In this document: piece after piece, positions 49,635 to 61,129 of the stretch | Numbering within the stretch: the first letter of the stretch is position 1 | Layout: every line of letters starts with the position of its first letter | Assembly: GCF_907165205.1 (NCBI RefSeq) | Contig: NC_058192.1 | Coordinates: 12,772,001-12,836,000 of the forward strand | Length of the DNA: 64,000 nucleotides | Source of the DNA: Coccinella septempunctata | Lineage: Eukaryota; Arthropoda; Insecta; Coleoptera; Coccinellidae | Direction: 5' to 3' | The notes under the pieces: generated by a model | What the model was told of the DNA's origin: nothing | Database searches by the model: none | Seen by the model: the letters and a program-made list of their open reading frames with translations, nothing else | Program-made: the position numbers and the translations under genes

Positions 49635-51309
49635 ACAGGGTGTGGCGTAATGAATGGATAATATTGAGCCAGGGTGTAGAGGACTCTATGGCGGTTCAGA
49701 AAAATATATTTTACGTTTAGTAAAAGTGCCTTAGTTTTCGAGATATTGGAGATTTTCGAAAATTCAAGAGAATTACACCCTTCGCCACTCTTTTTGCAGG
49801 CAAGACTCCAAATGAAGGGATGTTTTCAAACTGTTTTTTGGATAGTATTCCTGGATAGATGCGCTATCGAATGTAAATTATTTTTTTTGAGGCGCATGAA
49901 TAGTTTTTCATAAATAAAAGAATTAACTCAAATTTTTCGTTTTGCTTATTTTTTTTCATAAGTTCAAACTAGCGCGGTGTAAAAAATAATATGGTTACCT
50001 AAGAGCCAATGCAAGAAAAAACATGCCAGTTTCATTGAGATTCCGAAATGGTATAACTCTCTGTATTCTCAGCATTTGATACAAAATAAATTCCTATTGC
50101 AATCAGTTGAGGCCTAGTTTAATGTAAACAGTGTTTTCTAAAATTTTTAGCATCTAAAATGAGAAATGCAAGCAGAATGAAGCAATCGTCTATAAGAAGG
50201 TATAGAGCATTTACTGAAGCTCATAATGGCCTCTTAGAGATTCTTTTGTGATATTTAATTCAATGAAACGATACTCATTTTGAAATTGTTGATATCTATG
50301 CAATAGATATGATTTATTAGAAAGTGTAGACTATAGAGTATGTATCAGAACTCATGGTGGTCAATTTAAGCATCATTCGTGATTTGTAAAACTTTATTCA
50401 ATGAAACGATATTTTAAAATTGTTATTTTTTCTCGTTTTCTTTTATTATTGAACCCCAACGTTGTGAAATCAATATTTTCAAGTTATGCATTAAATTTCA
50501 GCATTTTTGTAACAACGGTCTTGATTCAAAGTAATAAAAATTGACTAATTTTCAGCTATTTTTCTTAATTACAAAAGTGCTAAAATTCACTTCGTTACTT
50601 GAAATTCGCTTAACAACTATTAACTTTATAACTATAGGGCTTAATAATGAAAGAATACGAGGGAAAAAAACAATTTTAAAATATTGTTTAATTCAATCGA
50701 GTTTTACAAAAAGTGTTCAAAGTGTGCATCAGGAGCTGTACTAGATGCTCTACAACTTCTTATGAATAATTGCTTTATTCTGCTTGCAAGTCTCATTTCA
50801 GTTGCTAAAAATTACAGAAAAAGGCTTACGTCAAACTCTGCCTTGACTCATTGTAATAGAAATTTATTTTGTATTTAATGCTGAAAATAGAGTGAGTTAT
50901 ACCATTTCAGAATCTCAGTGAAACAGACATGTTTTCTCTCGCTTTGGCACTCAAGTAACCATATTATTTTTCACACTACGCTGGGTTGAACTTAGGAAAA
51001 AAAATAAGCAAAACGAAAAATTTGAGTTAATTCTTTTATTTATGAAAAACTATTCATGCGCCTCAAAAAAAATAATTTACATTCGATAGCGCATCTATCC
51101 AGGAATACTATCCAAAAAACAGTTTGAAAACATCCCTTCATTTGGAGTCTTGCCTGCAAAAGGAGTGGCTAAGGGTGTGATTTTCTTGAATTTTCGAAAA
51201 TCTCGAAAACCAAGGCACTTTTACTAAACGTAAAATATATTTTTCTGAACCGCCATAGAGTCCTCTACCTGCAGGCTCCATATTATCCATTCATTACGCC
51301 ACACCCTGT
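49635..51309. mobile_element. 1.68-kb foldback element (ACAGGGTGTGGCG ends)
   Basis: Begins ACAGGGTGTGGCGTAATGAA and ends in its inverse, CACCCTGT. Inverted arms of about 475 bp (to about 50,110 and from about 50,835) pair nearly continuously, for example through GACTCTATGGCGGTTCAGAA and AATGAAGGGATGTTTTCAAA. The ~720-bp loop is AT-rich and has no recognisable transposase. The flanks are TAT on the left and A on the right. It sits between the HAD locus and the zinc-finger gene without disrupting either. Confidence 0.8.
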
Positions 51310-51450
51310 ATTTTCACACAAATTATTTTCTAGAAAACATAGTCATCTTATCCCCAAATTACAGTATATTCTATAGGTCTACAATGAGAAATAAGGCACC
51401 GATTAATTTGTCAGAAACTCAACAGCAAGAAAGAAAAAGTATATTTAAAA

Positions 51451-51456
51451 TTTATT
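51451..51456 (-). terminator. Polyadenylation signal of the ZAD zinc-finger gene
   Basis: TTTATT on the plus strand (AATAAA on the coding strand) lies about 65 bp after the stop of the minus-strand zinc-finger gene. Confidence 0.5.
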
Positions 51457-51519
51457 TGATTCAATGTATAGTTCTTATAAAAGGTGTTAAATCAGTTGAA
51501 ACAAAGTTAACTACAAAGT

Positions 51520-52552
51520 TTACCTAGCTAAATGTTTTCTCAAATGTCTATTCAAATTTGAAACAGTCCCACAGTATCTTAAACAATAATTACATATAAG
51601 ATCATGACTTTGAAAATAGTGCTTCCTAAAATTAATAAAACTTCTAGAGACAAAGTCACATGAATTACAAAAATATCTTCCCCATTTACAATGAGTATTA
51701 TGTTTTTTAGTCATATGATTATTTAATTCCTTGAAAGTCTTCTTATCAGTCAAACAAAAGAAACAAGATGCATTCAGATCTTTACAATGAGGGTGAAAAT
51801 TCTGGTAATGTTGAAGGATTAATGATGTGTTTTTTGATTTGAACCTACATATCAAGCACGAATACAATTCCTCATTCTTTTGGTGGTTAGTATATAAGTG
51901 ATGAATAAGTTCATTTAAGCTGTTCAAAGATAGGCTACAAGTTTTACAAGAATTTTTATCAAATCGTACTTCCACTGTATTTTTAACTATTTTGGACTTT
52001 TTTGAGGATTTACACTTAGAAGTGGTATTAGGTTTAATAGTGATACTTTTTATAGGGTTGAAAGGTGGTTCAGATAAAATCACATATGGATTACAGTTTT
52101 TTCCTGACAAAGGCACATGTGTATTCAATGGAAGTTCAGTACCTTCTTGAACAGAAAGACTATCATCCATTTGCTGAGAACCTTCTTCCAGATTAGTTGG
52201 TATTAATCGAGTTTCTTCTTTGTGGATAAAATCACTCAAGCCTTCATCATCACATATTCCATCATTCGCTATTATTTTTTCAAAGTGATTTTGAACTTCC
52301 AAACATTTCTTTTTAAAGTTAAGCATCTGCTCCAATTTATTATAACATTCTGGACACAATACAGGGTTGTTAACCAGTTTAATATTCTAAAAATTATTAT
52401 TATTTGGCAAGCAGAACATAAAAAATTAATTACCACCTTATTACCACCTCAGGAATACAAAACTGTATTATATCTGTTACATGTTGAGAAAAAAGTAATG
52501 TTTCTTCCGGTTTGCAACTCACAAAACATAGTCTACAATAATAAGTAGACAT
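51520..52552 (-). CDS. ZAD-C2H2 zinc-finger protein, two exons, 323 aa
   Basis: Exon 1 is 52,448-52,552 (ATG to ...CIPE, donor GAG|GTGGTA). Exon 2 is 51,520-52,386 (NIKLVNN... to stop), both phase 0 with a 61-bp intron. Residues 1-70 form a zinc-finger-associated domain: Cys6/Cys9 (CRLC) and Cys46/Cys49 (CPEC) would bind one zinc and mediate dimerisation. An acidic/Ser-Thr linker follows, with a Lys/Ser-rich patch (KCKSSKKSK). Five C2H2 fingers follow at about 182-203, 212-233, 243-264, 275-296 and 300-320. Linkers are irregular rather than TGEKP. ZAD-ZNF proteins are an insect-expanded family of nuclear DNA-binding, often chromatin-related factors. The target and ortholog are unknown. The exon 1 split is required to complete the ZAD, which supports the model. 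Confidence 0.85.
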
Positions 52553-54569
52553 TATAGGAAAGCAACTTTTTTATTCCAACTTTTTCATTCGAATCTTGCA
52601 AATATTGTAATCAATTATGTTTTTGTGATCTTTATTTGTGTTCTGTGTTTGAAATCAAAGATCCATAGACTAAAATGTCTATGCAAAGATCCAAACAAAG
52701 AGGCCTCTCCTCTCCTAACCAGAGATATAAGGCGCTTTCTTTTTGGTGCTTCATGCACCGGTACAGCTCCGGGCTTCTCGCCCCTGAGCTGTTCCAAATA
52801 AAACGGTTATTAGTGCGCCAACTGCGCGCAGCGAGTTGGATGATCAGCTGTTGAGCAAAATGACAAGAGACAAGTCCGGATTCGCGGTTCTTTGGATTAT
52901 TTGTTTTCAGTTTGACGTTAAAGTCGTTGATTATTAATAAGTTTCACTATTTTTTCGAAATCTATTGCCATATATTTGGTTGCAAAACTTGATTTACCGG
53001 GTAAACATTACCCTTTCTTTGCTATGGAGAGTAAAAATATACGAAATACTGGATATGTCTGTAGATATAAAACTTGAAAAAATTATTTAACAATGATTTC
53101 ATCTCTTAAAGCTTCGTTAATAATCCTCTTTGGTAAAAGTAGGTAAAGAGTGTTCTGATTTTACAAAAATTGCATTCAAGTACGTGAAATATCAACTTAT
53201 TTGAAAAGAAATGCTACATTTTCACTGATGGGCGCTACTAAACTAAAGCTTGTCGTTTATTCATTTGATCGATCTCTAAAAATTATGCATTCATGAAAAA
53301 AATGATTAGTTCACTCTTCAAACCTGAAAGAACGAATCCTATCTTCATTCAAAATCATTCAGTTCTAATTCCATCTAACATTGATTCTTTATTCATTTAC
53401 TCAACAAAAAAACTAACTGACAGCTTCAATTGACGAAAAAATCAATCTTAGGTGGTCCATAAGGTGTATTACAGCCTTTTTATAGTATTAATCCACAAAT
53501 TTCAACAATACACGACTTCTAATATTTGTTGACATATGTAAACATAACCAAAAAGTTTGTTTACGGGCTTCAAGCCCTCGACGTGCACCAGCATTTCGGT
53601 TGGTGCAAGAGGGGGCAGGGGAAGGGAACGCGAGCTGCTCCGGTGCTTCACGCCCCAATCAAAAAGAACGCGTCGGTGCTCGAGTGAGATGCACCGGAGC
53701 TGCCCAGGAGCTGCTCAAACGGTCAAAAAGAAAGCGTAAATAGAAGGGGGGAGATTGAGCTTCAAGCTGCGCGAACTGGCTAAAATTGAAGGCCGCCATT
53801 TGTCAGGAAATATATACAGCACCGCCTAAAAGTGATAGCATGTGGCAAGAGTTATATACAGGGGGACGTAAAATTCAGAATTTGAATGTTATGATTTCGT
53901 TGATAACAGTACTTGAAATTATGTGATTTCGGTCAATTCGTTTCTTATTTATTCAGTACAATACAAAATGAATACCAAAAATGTCAACGAAGGAAAAAAT
54001 TTTTTGTTTTATGTATTCTGGTGAATATAATGAGATGTCCAAATATTGAACATATCATCTAAACCAATGAATCCTTTTGAATTATATTCAAGCGTTTGTA
54101 ACCAACGATGAATTTTAATTTAATTGTCTTTTCGTCTTTTCTAAATAGGTAACGTTTTCAAAATAAAATCCATGATTTCGAAGATTCTAGCAATTTGGTC
54201 TTATGGGGTAGTTTGATATATATAGACTTCGAAGCGTCACCAATATTTGGTTTGTTCCAGAATCGCTTCTTTTCACTACTGTTCCCTAATTACGATCAGA
54301 GGAAAGTACCCTGAAAAATTGCTCGCCCACTTTCCTTCGAGATGCAATTCTGGAACTCTGCTTTTAAGTTTTAATTTTTATTTTCTGTTTCTAAGGAAAC
54401 ACGATTTTGTCTATCTGAAGGACAATAAATTTTTTGCACAAAGTGGATAAATTGATCTGATATTTTTTATTGGAAGTAAGACATGATATGATGAAAGCTA
54501 ACAAGTCGATAAATTTTTCAGTAGCTACAGGCATTAAATATTGCAAGAAAAAAACATTTTTCTATTCAT
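52553..54569. other. Intergenic DNA with GC-rich repeat copies
   Basis: No gene supported. Two GC-rich blocks (about 52,640-52,860 and 53,560-53,850) share motifs with each other and with 55,560-55,700: GGAGCTG...CCGGTGC..., CAAAAAGAAAGCG, and a 23-bp segment at 53,740 that is exactly inverted near 55,620. This appears to be a small dispersed repeat family. A 60-codon frame across the 53.6-kb copy is probably incidental. Confidence 0.45.
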
Positions 54570-54575
54570 TTTATT
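54570..54575 (-). terminator. Possible polyadenylation signal
   Basis: TTTATT on the plus strand (AATAAA on the minus strand) lies about 95 bp beyond the stop of the unresolved minus-strand gene. Confidence 0.35.
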
Positions 54576-54669
54576 TATACAATATTGTATATCCAGTATC
54601 GATTGCTGCATAAAATCAACTGATGAAGTCTTCTAATTGCAGAACCTTGAATTTTTCAGTATAAACTTT

Positions 54670-55397
54670 TTACAGATTGAATATTCTAATTTTAAAATGA
54701 GATCTGGCAATATTTTTCACTAAGAGAAAGCCATAATGTCTTCCAATCACTGAAGAATATAAAAAATGTTCTTTCAAGGAAGGGAACAAATCATCAACTC
54801 GATCATAAAATTTTTGGGATTGAATTGTTGCAAATGCTTCGAGAAAATTTTCATCTCTTGAAACTCTATTTTCAGTTGAAATCATCAAATTCCTGATTGA
54901 CATATCGTTATAATTCCATATGATGGTACATGAAGTCCCTCTGAAACAAACAAAAAATAAAATCATCTCAGTTTCATATTAAATTATCTCATCTTACCTT
55001 GATTTTTGAAGAATATTACAATTCCCTCAAGACTGGAACTTTTAGGGTCACAGTATCATTCTCTACATTTTTTAAATGTCTCTTCATCAATGTGGCACTG
55101 AATCAAAAGATTTCTCCCAATGATGGGCAGCATTTTCAGAAATACGTTGATCTTGTCTCAAAAAGTCCATCACTTCTTTCATGTGTTGTATTTTATTTTT
55201 AAGAGACTTAATTGTATTACCTTCTATATGGAGTTTTTTCAATTCGATGAGTCTTTTCATCAATTTTGAAGGAGAAATACTGAAACAAGTTTAAAAAATT
55301 TGTAAACCTATCAAAGATATTCAAAAATTGATATAATTTGGAACTTACCTATAATTGTGAAGTAAGCCATCGTAAATATCCTGCTATTCAGCGAAAA
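54670..55397 (-). CDS. Unrecognised small gene or young pseudogene, three exon-like segments
   Basis: I do not recognise the product. Exon-like segments with consensus borders are 55,349 to about 55,380 (donor TAG|GTAAGT), 54,998-55,279 (acceptor TTTCAG, donor AAG|GTAAGA) and 54,670-54,940 (acceptor TTTCAG, ending in a stop). The middle segment encodes a charged helical stretch (ISPSKLMKRLIELKKLHIEG..., then ISENAAHHWEKSF). The last encodes about 90 residues, including SIRNLMISTENRVSRDENFL and LFPSLKEHFLYSSVIGRHYG. The middle segment is not open throughout: the reading frame stops near 55,090 and the protein-like sequence continues in another frame (MKRHLKNVEN). So there is a frameshift, an unmodelled short intron, or decay. 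It may act in a helical complex, but no function can be given. Confidence 0.4.
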
Positions 55398-56072
55398 AAG
55401 CTAATAAAACCACACGAATCCGCTGAATATCACCAAAAATACGTTCATATTTGTTATTATTGTTTACATTCTTTTGACTTGACAGCAGGCAATGGCAGCT
55501 AAATGACAAGAATATTCACTAAATTGTTAGACCGTGATCATAATACCGTGCTATGACCTGACAAATGGCGGACCCACTTTTGTCCCATGAAAATAGGATG
55601 CGCAGTGGTCGAAGCTCAATCTCCCCCCTTCTATATCTCTGCTCCTAACCAAACATAGAGAAAAGGAAAGAGGTCCATAGACAAACTTAGGTATATTAGC
55701 ATAGACAAAGTATGTATATTATGTTATATATTATATTATATTATATTATGTTATATTAGTGTTCTGTGCTTAGGTCAGAGCATATTTTTTGCAGAGATAT
55801 ATCTCTGATTTTTTGTCTATGTCTTTGTCTATGGGTCAGAGAATCATTGAACTCTATTCTCATAGAGTTCAATTCTCTGGCTCTGTAATCTGTGATCTCT
55901 GACCAGAGAGTCTTAGGTTCTACTCTGTAATCTGTGGCTTAGGTCTATGGAGAGAACATAGATCATGATGCTATAGAATTCAGTACCGTACTTAATCCAA
56001 TTTTACAAAAAATCTTTTGAAATAATTTGTTTTCCCATAGCAGAAAAAAATCGGGGTAACCAAAATCGGAAA
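55398..56072. other. Intergenic DNA: AT microsatellite and hairpin upstream of PAF-AH alpha
   Basis: Contains a GC-rich repeat copy (55,560-55,700), a TATAT/TTATATTA-rich run (about 55,710-55,760), a run of TCTATG/TCTGTAATCTGTG-type repeats, and a hairpin at 55,839-55,881 (17-bp arms, 3-nt bulge). It must include the promoter and 5' UTR of the plus-strand gene starting at 56,073. No TATA box is placed confidently. Confidence 0.45.
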
Positions 56073-56982
56073 ATGAATCCTTGCAAAATACCAACTGCCG
56101 TAGAAGATACTGAGGGGGATAATAGATGGATAAGTATTGTAAGTAAATTCCAGGTTATAATTTAATGAATTCAACATTTCCATTTTACAGCACAATCGTT
56201 TCCTCTCAGAAACAAGGGAAAAGGATGCTGACGTTATTTTTATAGGCGATTCAGTAATACAGGCTCTACAGCATTGTGAAGCTTGGAACGAATTATTTGC
56301 CCCTTTGCATTGTTTGAATTTTGCTATTCACAGGGATAAAATAGAAAATGTTTTGTGGCGTTTGAAGAATGGGGAATTAGACCACATCAAGCCCAAGGTA
56401 CTGGTTTATAGCCAGAAATTCACTTTAAAAATGCAGCCTTTTCTAGGTGGTTGTTCTACATGTTGGAACAAATAATCATCGAAATTCAGCAGATGAAATT
56501 TGTGAGGGTATATTAGAATTGATTGAAATAATCAGAGAAAAACTGCCCGATGTCTATGTTGTAGTTCCTGTAAGTATGGCTATGTGTCTGAAATATTTTC
56601 AAGGAATATAGAAAAAGTATACTGTTACTTGTATAAGTATGTTGCAGTTATTATGGCACGAGTTAATAACCTTACCAAATCTTTTGACAATTTTTTGCAG
56701 ACTCTTCTCCCTAGAGGTCAATATCCGAATTTAATTAGAGACAAATTAAATAAAGTGAATGATTTACTACGTGAAAAATTATTGTGCAAACCAAAGATAG
56801 AATTCATAAGAATAGATGGTGGTTTTGTTTTACCTGATGGATCAATCAGTCATCATGATATGTATGATTATTTATTACTTACAAATTCAGGATGTCGTAA
56901 GGCTTTTAGACCAGTACATGAGTTGTTAGTTCAACTACTAAATGAGGGTGAATTGGAGAAAGATTTGAGTCCTTCTGAGTGA
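56073..56982 (+). CDS. PAF acetylhydrolase IB alpha-subunit homolog, probably catalytically inactive
   Basis: Four exons: 56,073-56,138; 56,191-56,397; 56,447-56,569; 56,701-56,982; all phase 0, giving 225 aa, the usual size. The family is an SGNH/GDSL lipase that partners LIS1 in vertebrates and removes the acetyl group of platelet-activating factor in the cytosol. Seen here: the GDS block with Ser43, VLWRLKNGEL, VGTNNH (Asn of the oxyanion hole kept), and the C-terminal Asp188 in DYLLLT. The family's catalytic His, three residues after that Asp (DFLHLT in mammals), is Leu191. The oxyanion-hole Gly block (IGGD) is IHRD (68-71). Both changes should abolish hydrolysis. The Drosophila homolog is also reported to have lost active-site residues, so this is probably an insect-wide pseudoenzyme rather than a local mutation. 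Intron 2 is only 49 bp. Confidence 0.88.
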
Positions 56983-57115
56983 AGTGGTGCCTAATTTCCC
57001 ACGTCAGTTGAAGTGCAGGATTGGACTTCCAAGTTGAGTATATTTTGTTTTTTCAGTGAAAAAGTGTATGAAAGTTCATTTTCTCTCAGTTAGGTGTTTT
57101 GGTTTTTCAAATAAT

Positions 57116-57121
57116 AATAAA
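57116..57121 (+). terminator. Polyadenylation signal of PAF-AH alpha
   Basis: AATAAA about 135 bp after the stop codon. Further AATAAA-like sequences occur downstream (near 57,840), so longer 3' UTRs are possible. Confidence 0.5.
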
Positions 57122-58608
57122 AATTGTTCTATTGAATATCTTAAGCCCTGTGAATTTATACCTCTAATAAGAAATAATTTTTTTTTATTGTATGGCATAT
57201 TATATCTTATTCTATTTTTTATTTGACTAATAATTGTCCTAGATTTGAGACTGAATTGTCACACACTAGCATGTATATTTAACTGCTTGTTTTTGTTTAT
57301 ATTATATAGATGTAAGTAAGTATATTGTAATAAGCATCTAGTAGTGAATCCAAAAGTACTTCAGAAAACTGATACCCTTCCATGTTTATTTAATCATCCC
57401 CATTCAAAAGCTTTCAAATGATCTGTTAAAAGTCTTATCCATGTATGAAATTTCGATTGAATTTCAGTTATTTGCTTCTGCCAGACAGACCAAACATCTA
57501 CTTATGTACGAATTTCGATTGAGAGCCTTAATAATTATGCGGAATTGTATTTTGAAAAATACTATTTATTGAAATTGTGATAATCGCGTTTAATTTTTCA
57601 CGCACTAGACTTTAAGGACATTGATTCATTTGAAAATTATAAACGATTTCATTAGAAATTGCTGCTAGTCTTCGTATGAGTGTCTTGTCAGTTTATTTGT
57701 TCAACAACTTTAAAAATATTATCTAGTTCTTTTTTATTTTGTTTACTGTACATTCCAACCAAAGTGTTTTATAAAATGTATTGAATATTATGAACAAAAA
57801 ATTTATTTCATTTGTATACATGAATTTCTTGAGTTATATAATAAATTATTGCATTTTATTCGATGTACTTTCAAAATAATCACTTCATGTTTCCACTCCC
57901 AATCATGCAGGGTGAAACGTTCGGAAGCTCTTGTTTATTGAATATTCAGCATATCGCATTTTCCAAGTAACGACGCTTTGTAAATTTTTATCGTTCGCAA
58001 TATGAAAATATTCTTTTTAACTGAAACCACCAATAATCATTTCTATTTGGACTAATGGTAATGACGTGATTATGTCTTTTTACAATGAAATATTACACAA
58101 GCCAAGCCGCGGGTTCAAGCTACTACACAAATACCTGAAATTTCCTGAACATGCTCATATAAAAGAGGGATTGTTTTGTAGGGGAAAATAATAGAAAAAG
58201 AAATATTACTATCAATATATTCATTTTTATAATGACGAAGAACAATTCAATAAACATCATCTCAATAAGTGGAATTATGAATAAAGCACCCATTCGGAAT
58301 AAAACATAAAATATTTAACTTGTTAATGAGCAAAGTTTAAAATTATATTTCCTAATTGAAAATTCCAAGCATAAGAGACTACTATTGATTTGAAAGATTT
58401 TCTTTCAGTTATAACATTTGAAATTGATATAATTTATCCAAAAAAGTAAACTTGATTATCACATAAACACACGATAATTTTGTTAATATATTTTCATAGC
58501 TTAAATTTCAAGATCACATGCAAGAATATAGAGCTCAGTATTTTGTACAATATCAATACCATTTCTATAATATGAACTACGTCAACAATTAAAACATTTA
58601 TATATAAA
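57122..58608. other. Intergenic DNA between convergent genes
   Basis: No gene supported. It lies between the 3' ends of PAF-AH alpha (+) and the ITM2-like gene (-) and is very AT-rich. No repeat structure was recognised, apart from possible alternative 3' UTR sequence. Confidence 0.45.
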
Positions 58609-58614
58609 TTTATT
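58609..58614 (-). terminator. Polyadenylation signal of the ITM2-like gene
   Basis: TTTATT on the plus strand (AATAAA on the coding strand), 75 bp past the stop codon. Confidence 0.55.
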
Positions 58615-58688
58615 TGTAATAAAAGCTCAGTGGCCACAATATTACGATATGCATCTAAATACATACTCATGTGAATCTACAAGTTGAA

Positions 58689-61129
58689 TTAAAGTCCACC
58701 TTTTTCGAATTTTTCAACATCGCTGAAATTGACAATGTCAATTTCGGTTATTCCCTTACCAGAGAATTGGGCAAACTTTGCTTCTGATTTCAATTCGGCC
58801 GACCTCTTCACCACTATAAAATAAAGGTTCAATGAGAAATCAACTATTCAAATCATGTATGAAAACAAGGCTTTAAATTTTTTATTATTATTTTGAATTT
58901 TGAAAACAAAAAGCATTTTTTGATTCTTTCATATTGCTGTAAAAGTACTGAATAAATCTCAAATTGAAGGATGTGTTAAAAAATTTGTCAACTCACCTCT
59001 TCCAACATACTTCTCCAATTTGTAAATCGGCATACCCTCACACTCCTCTGCGATGTAGTTGCCAATGCTCTTTGTATCCTTAATTGGGGGCAAAACAACA
59101 TGCATGGTCTCTTTCACAACTTGAGTATCAACTTTGTAGTATCCATCCCACATCTTCACAATCAGATCATATAAAGTTTTTGGCGGTAGAACATGTCCTC
59201 TGTTTAAGGGCATCACGAAACACCTTCGAGCAGTAACATCTATGATACCTGTAGTATTAGAGTTGAAATCGTGAATGAAGCGTCCTTTCCGGCCATCGCT
59301 GAAGTCGGGAACATCGATTTTCTCGAAATCATTGACCAAATCGATTTCCAAAGCCTCTTGAAGTTCATTGTTGGAAAAACGGTCTCCAATCAGCTTTTGA
59401 TAGAAGGGGAGTTCTGAATCTGAGACGTAGGCGCTACAAATATTCCATTACTTAATTGGAGAAATAAAAAAGCAGAAATGTTCTAGAAGCTAGAGTCAAA
59501 GTGATCATTGATTATTCAAATTCAATAAACAGGTGTCCCAGTGGGTGTGCCCTTCAGACATTTACAGAAAAATATACATATAATGTTATTATTGTTATAA
59601 ATGTATTACTGTATTGTTTGAAAATTAGGCAGATGACCAGTAACACTGCTAATGAATATCAACTCGCCTATTTCAAATGGAAAACCTCAAATATTATCAC
59701 ATTTTCGAAAGTATTTACAAATCTGAAATGTTGAATACTTTTTAGGGTTATTCGCCTTTTATATATATTTATTTTGAGTTGCAAGTGAAGGCTTGTAAGA
59801 CTTACTTTTGGCTTCCAATTCTAAGAGTTCCATTATATCGTGGGATGTTGATATACTGTCGATGAATGAACTTTTGATGAATGAACTGTCGATAGAAATA
59901 CAAGCCACTGATGATGCCAATGCTCACAACGATCAAAGCAGCAAACAACAGGCCCAACACAGTCGAGTTTGAAACTCGGCGAGCTCTAGCATTCAGGAAA
60001 ACAATGTTGCCATTCTGGGCCTCAGCTTCTTTTTTGGCAGCCTTTATCCAAAAAAAAAGGAATTCAAATAAAAATGTGAATAGGTTTAAAAAATTTCATA
60101 TGAGATTTCCAGATCTCTTGGTAGCATTAATCTCAATAGTGAATCTTTATCGTTGAGTATTAAACTTTAATATTATTATATTTAATATTCAATGTGAATA
60201 TGAATATCTTGGGATAATATTTTTTTTCTTCTTTACAATTCTCCCTGCCTTCATCAAAATTGAGGAATTTAGCACAAAATATTGATTTGTGAGTTAGAAT
60301 TGATAATATGTATTTCATTCTGGGTTTTTTCATCTCTCATTAATGATTCTGTAATTGTTATTCTTGAGAATGCATAGTAATACAGCAAGTTCTCTCTTGA
60401 AGATTCAGACCAATAATTTGATTAAGAAATTTCTAGACAAACTTGGTAATGACCTTTTTTGCAATTAACAAACAATAGTGAGTAATTTTACTTTCTAATA
60501 GGAGCAGAAATTATTGAATCTCACTAATAAGCTGAGCCAGTAGAAGAAAAAAACTCGCTATTAATCTATTGAGGTAAAAAATATAAAAATAGTCTGGTTT
60601 TCCCTGAAATATTGTTAAGGATGAAATGATATGTGTGAATAAAACATGGTGCTAGAAAATTAATATTCAAATAATGCATCAGTGAATTTTTGAATATGAA
60701 CAATATTTATACATTGCTTTTGCATTGAAATAAATTCTGTTACTCGAAATATACCTGAACGAATATTTTAAAGTTTCATTTAATTAAACTGCAGGTACTT
60801 TTCTCTTCCAATATCTGAAACACGAGATATAAAAACAAGAATCTTTTACATTCATATATTCCTCGAATTGTGTTTCAGATAGTGGAAACGAAAACCCATA
60901 GGAAGTTTTCAAAATGCAATGTATCTCCAGAAATGTTCGAAATGTTGAAAGGAATTGAATGTTGATTTCTGGCAAGTGCAAGATATATTCATTCGTATTG
61001 ATGAAATGAAAAATATAATGGGTGGGCTTGTCTCACCTCTGTACTTAGTGCCAATTGATCAGCAGAAACCAGTGGCACAATAAGTTTATCTCCTTTCTTA
61101 TCACTAAACGGTGTAATTAATATAGTCAT
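58689..61129 (-). CDS. Integral membrane protein 2 (ITM2/BRI) homolog with BRICHOS domain
   Basis: Four exons: 61,037-61,129; 59,806-60,041; 58,997-59,433; 58,689-58,813; phases 0, 2 and 1; 296 aa. It is a type II membrane protein: a 58-residue cytosolic N-terminus with a basic NARARR before a single transmembrane helix (about 59-81), then a lumenal part. Residues about 150-250 fit the BRICHOS domain, with paired Cys in TARRCFVMPL and AEECEGMPIY, and the ITM2-like 'MPL...PP-TLYDLI' block. Possible N-glycans at NGT and NTT. RVVKR|SAEL (cut after Arg259) is a furin-type site releasing a 37-residue C-terminal peptide, as in vertebrate BRI2. The family is linked to protein trafficking and chaperoning in the secretory pathway. 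It is head-to-head with the RSRC1 homolog. Confidence 0.9.
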
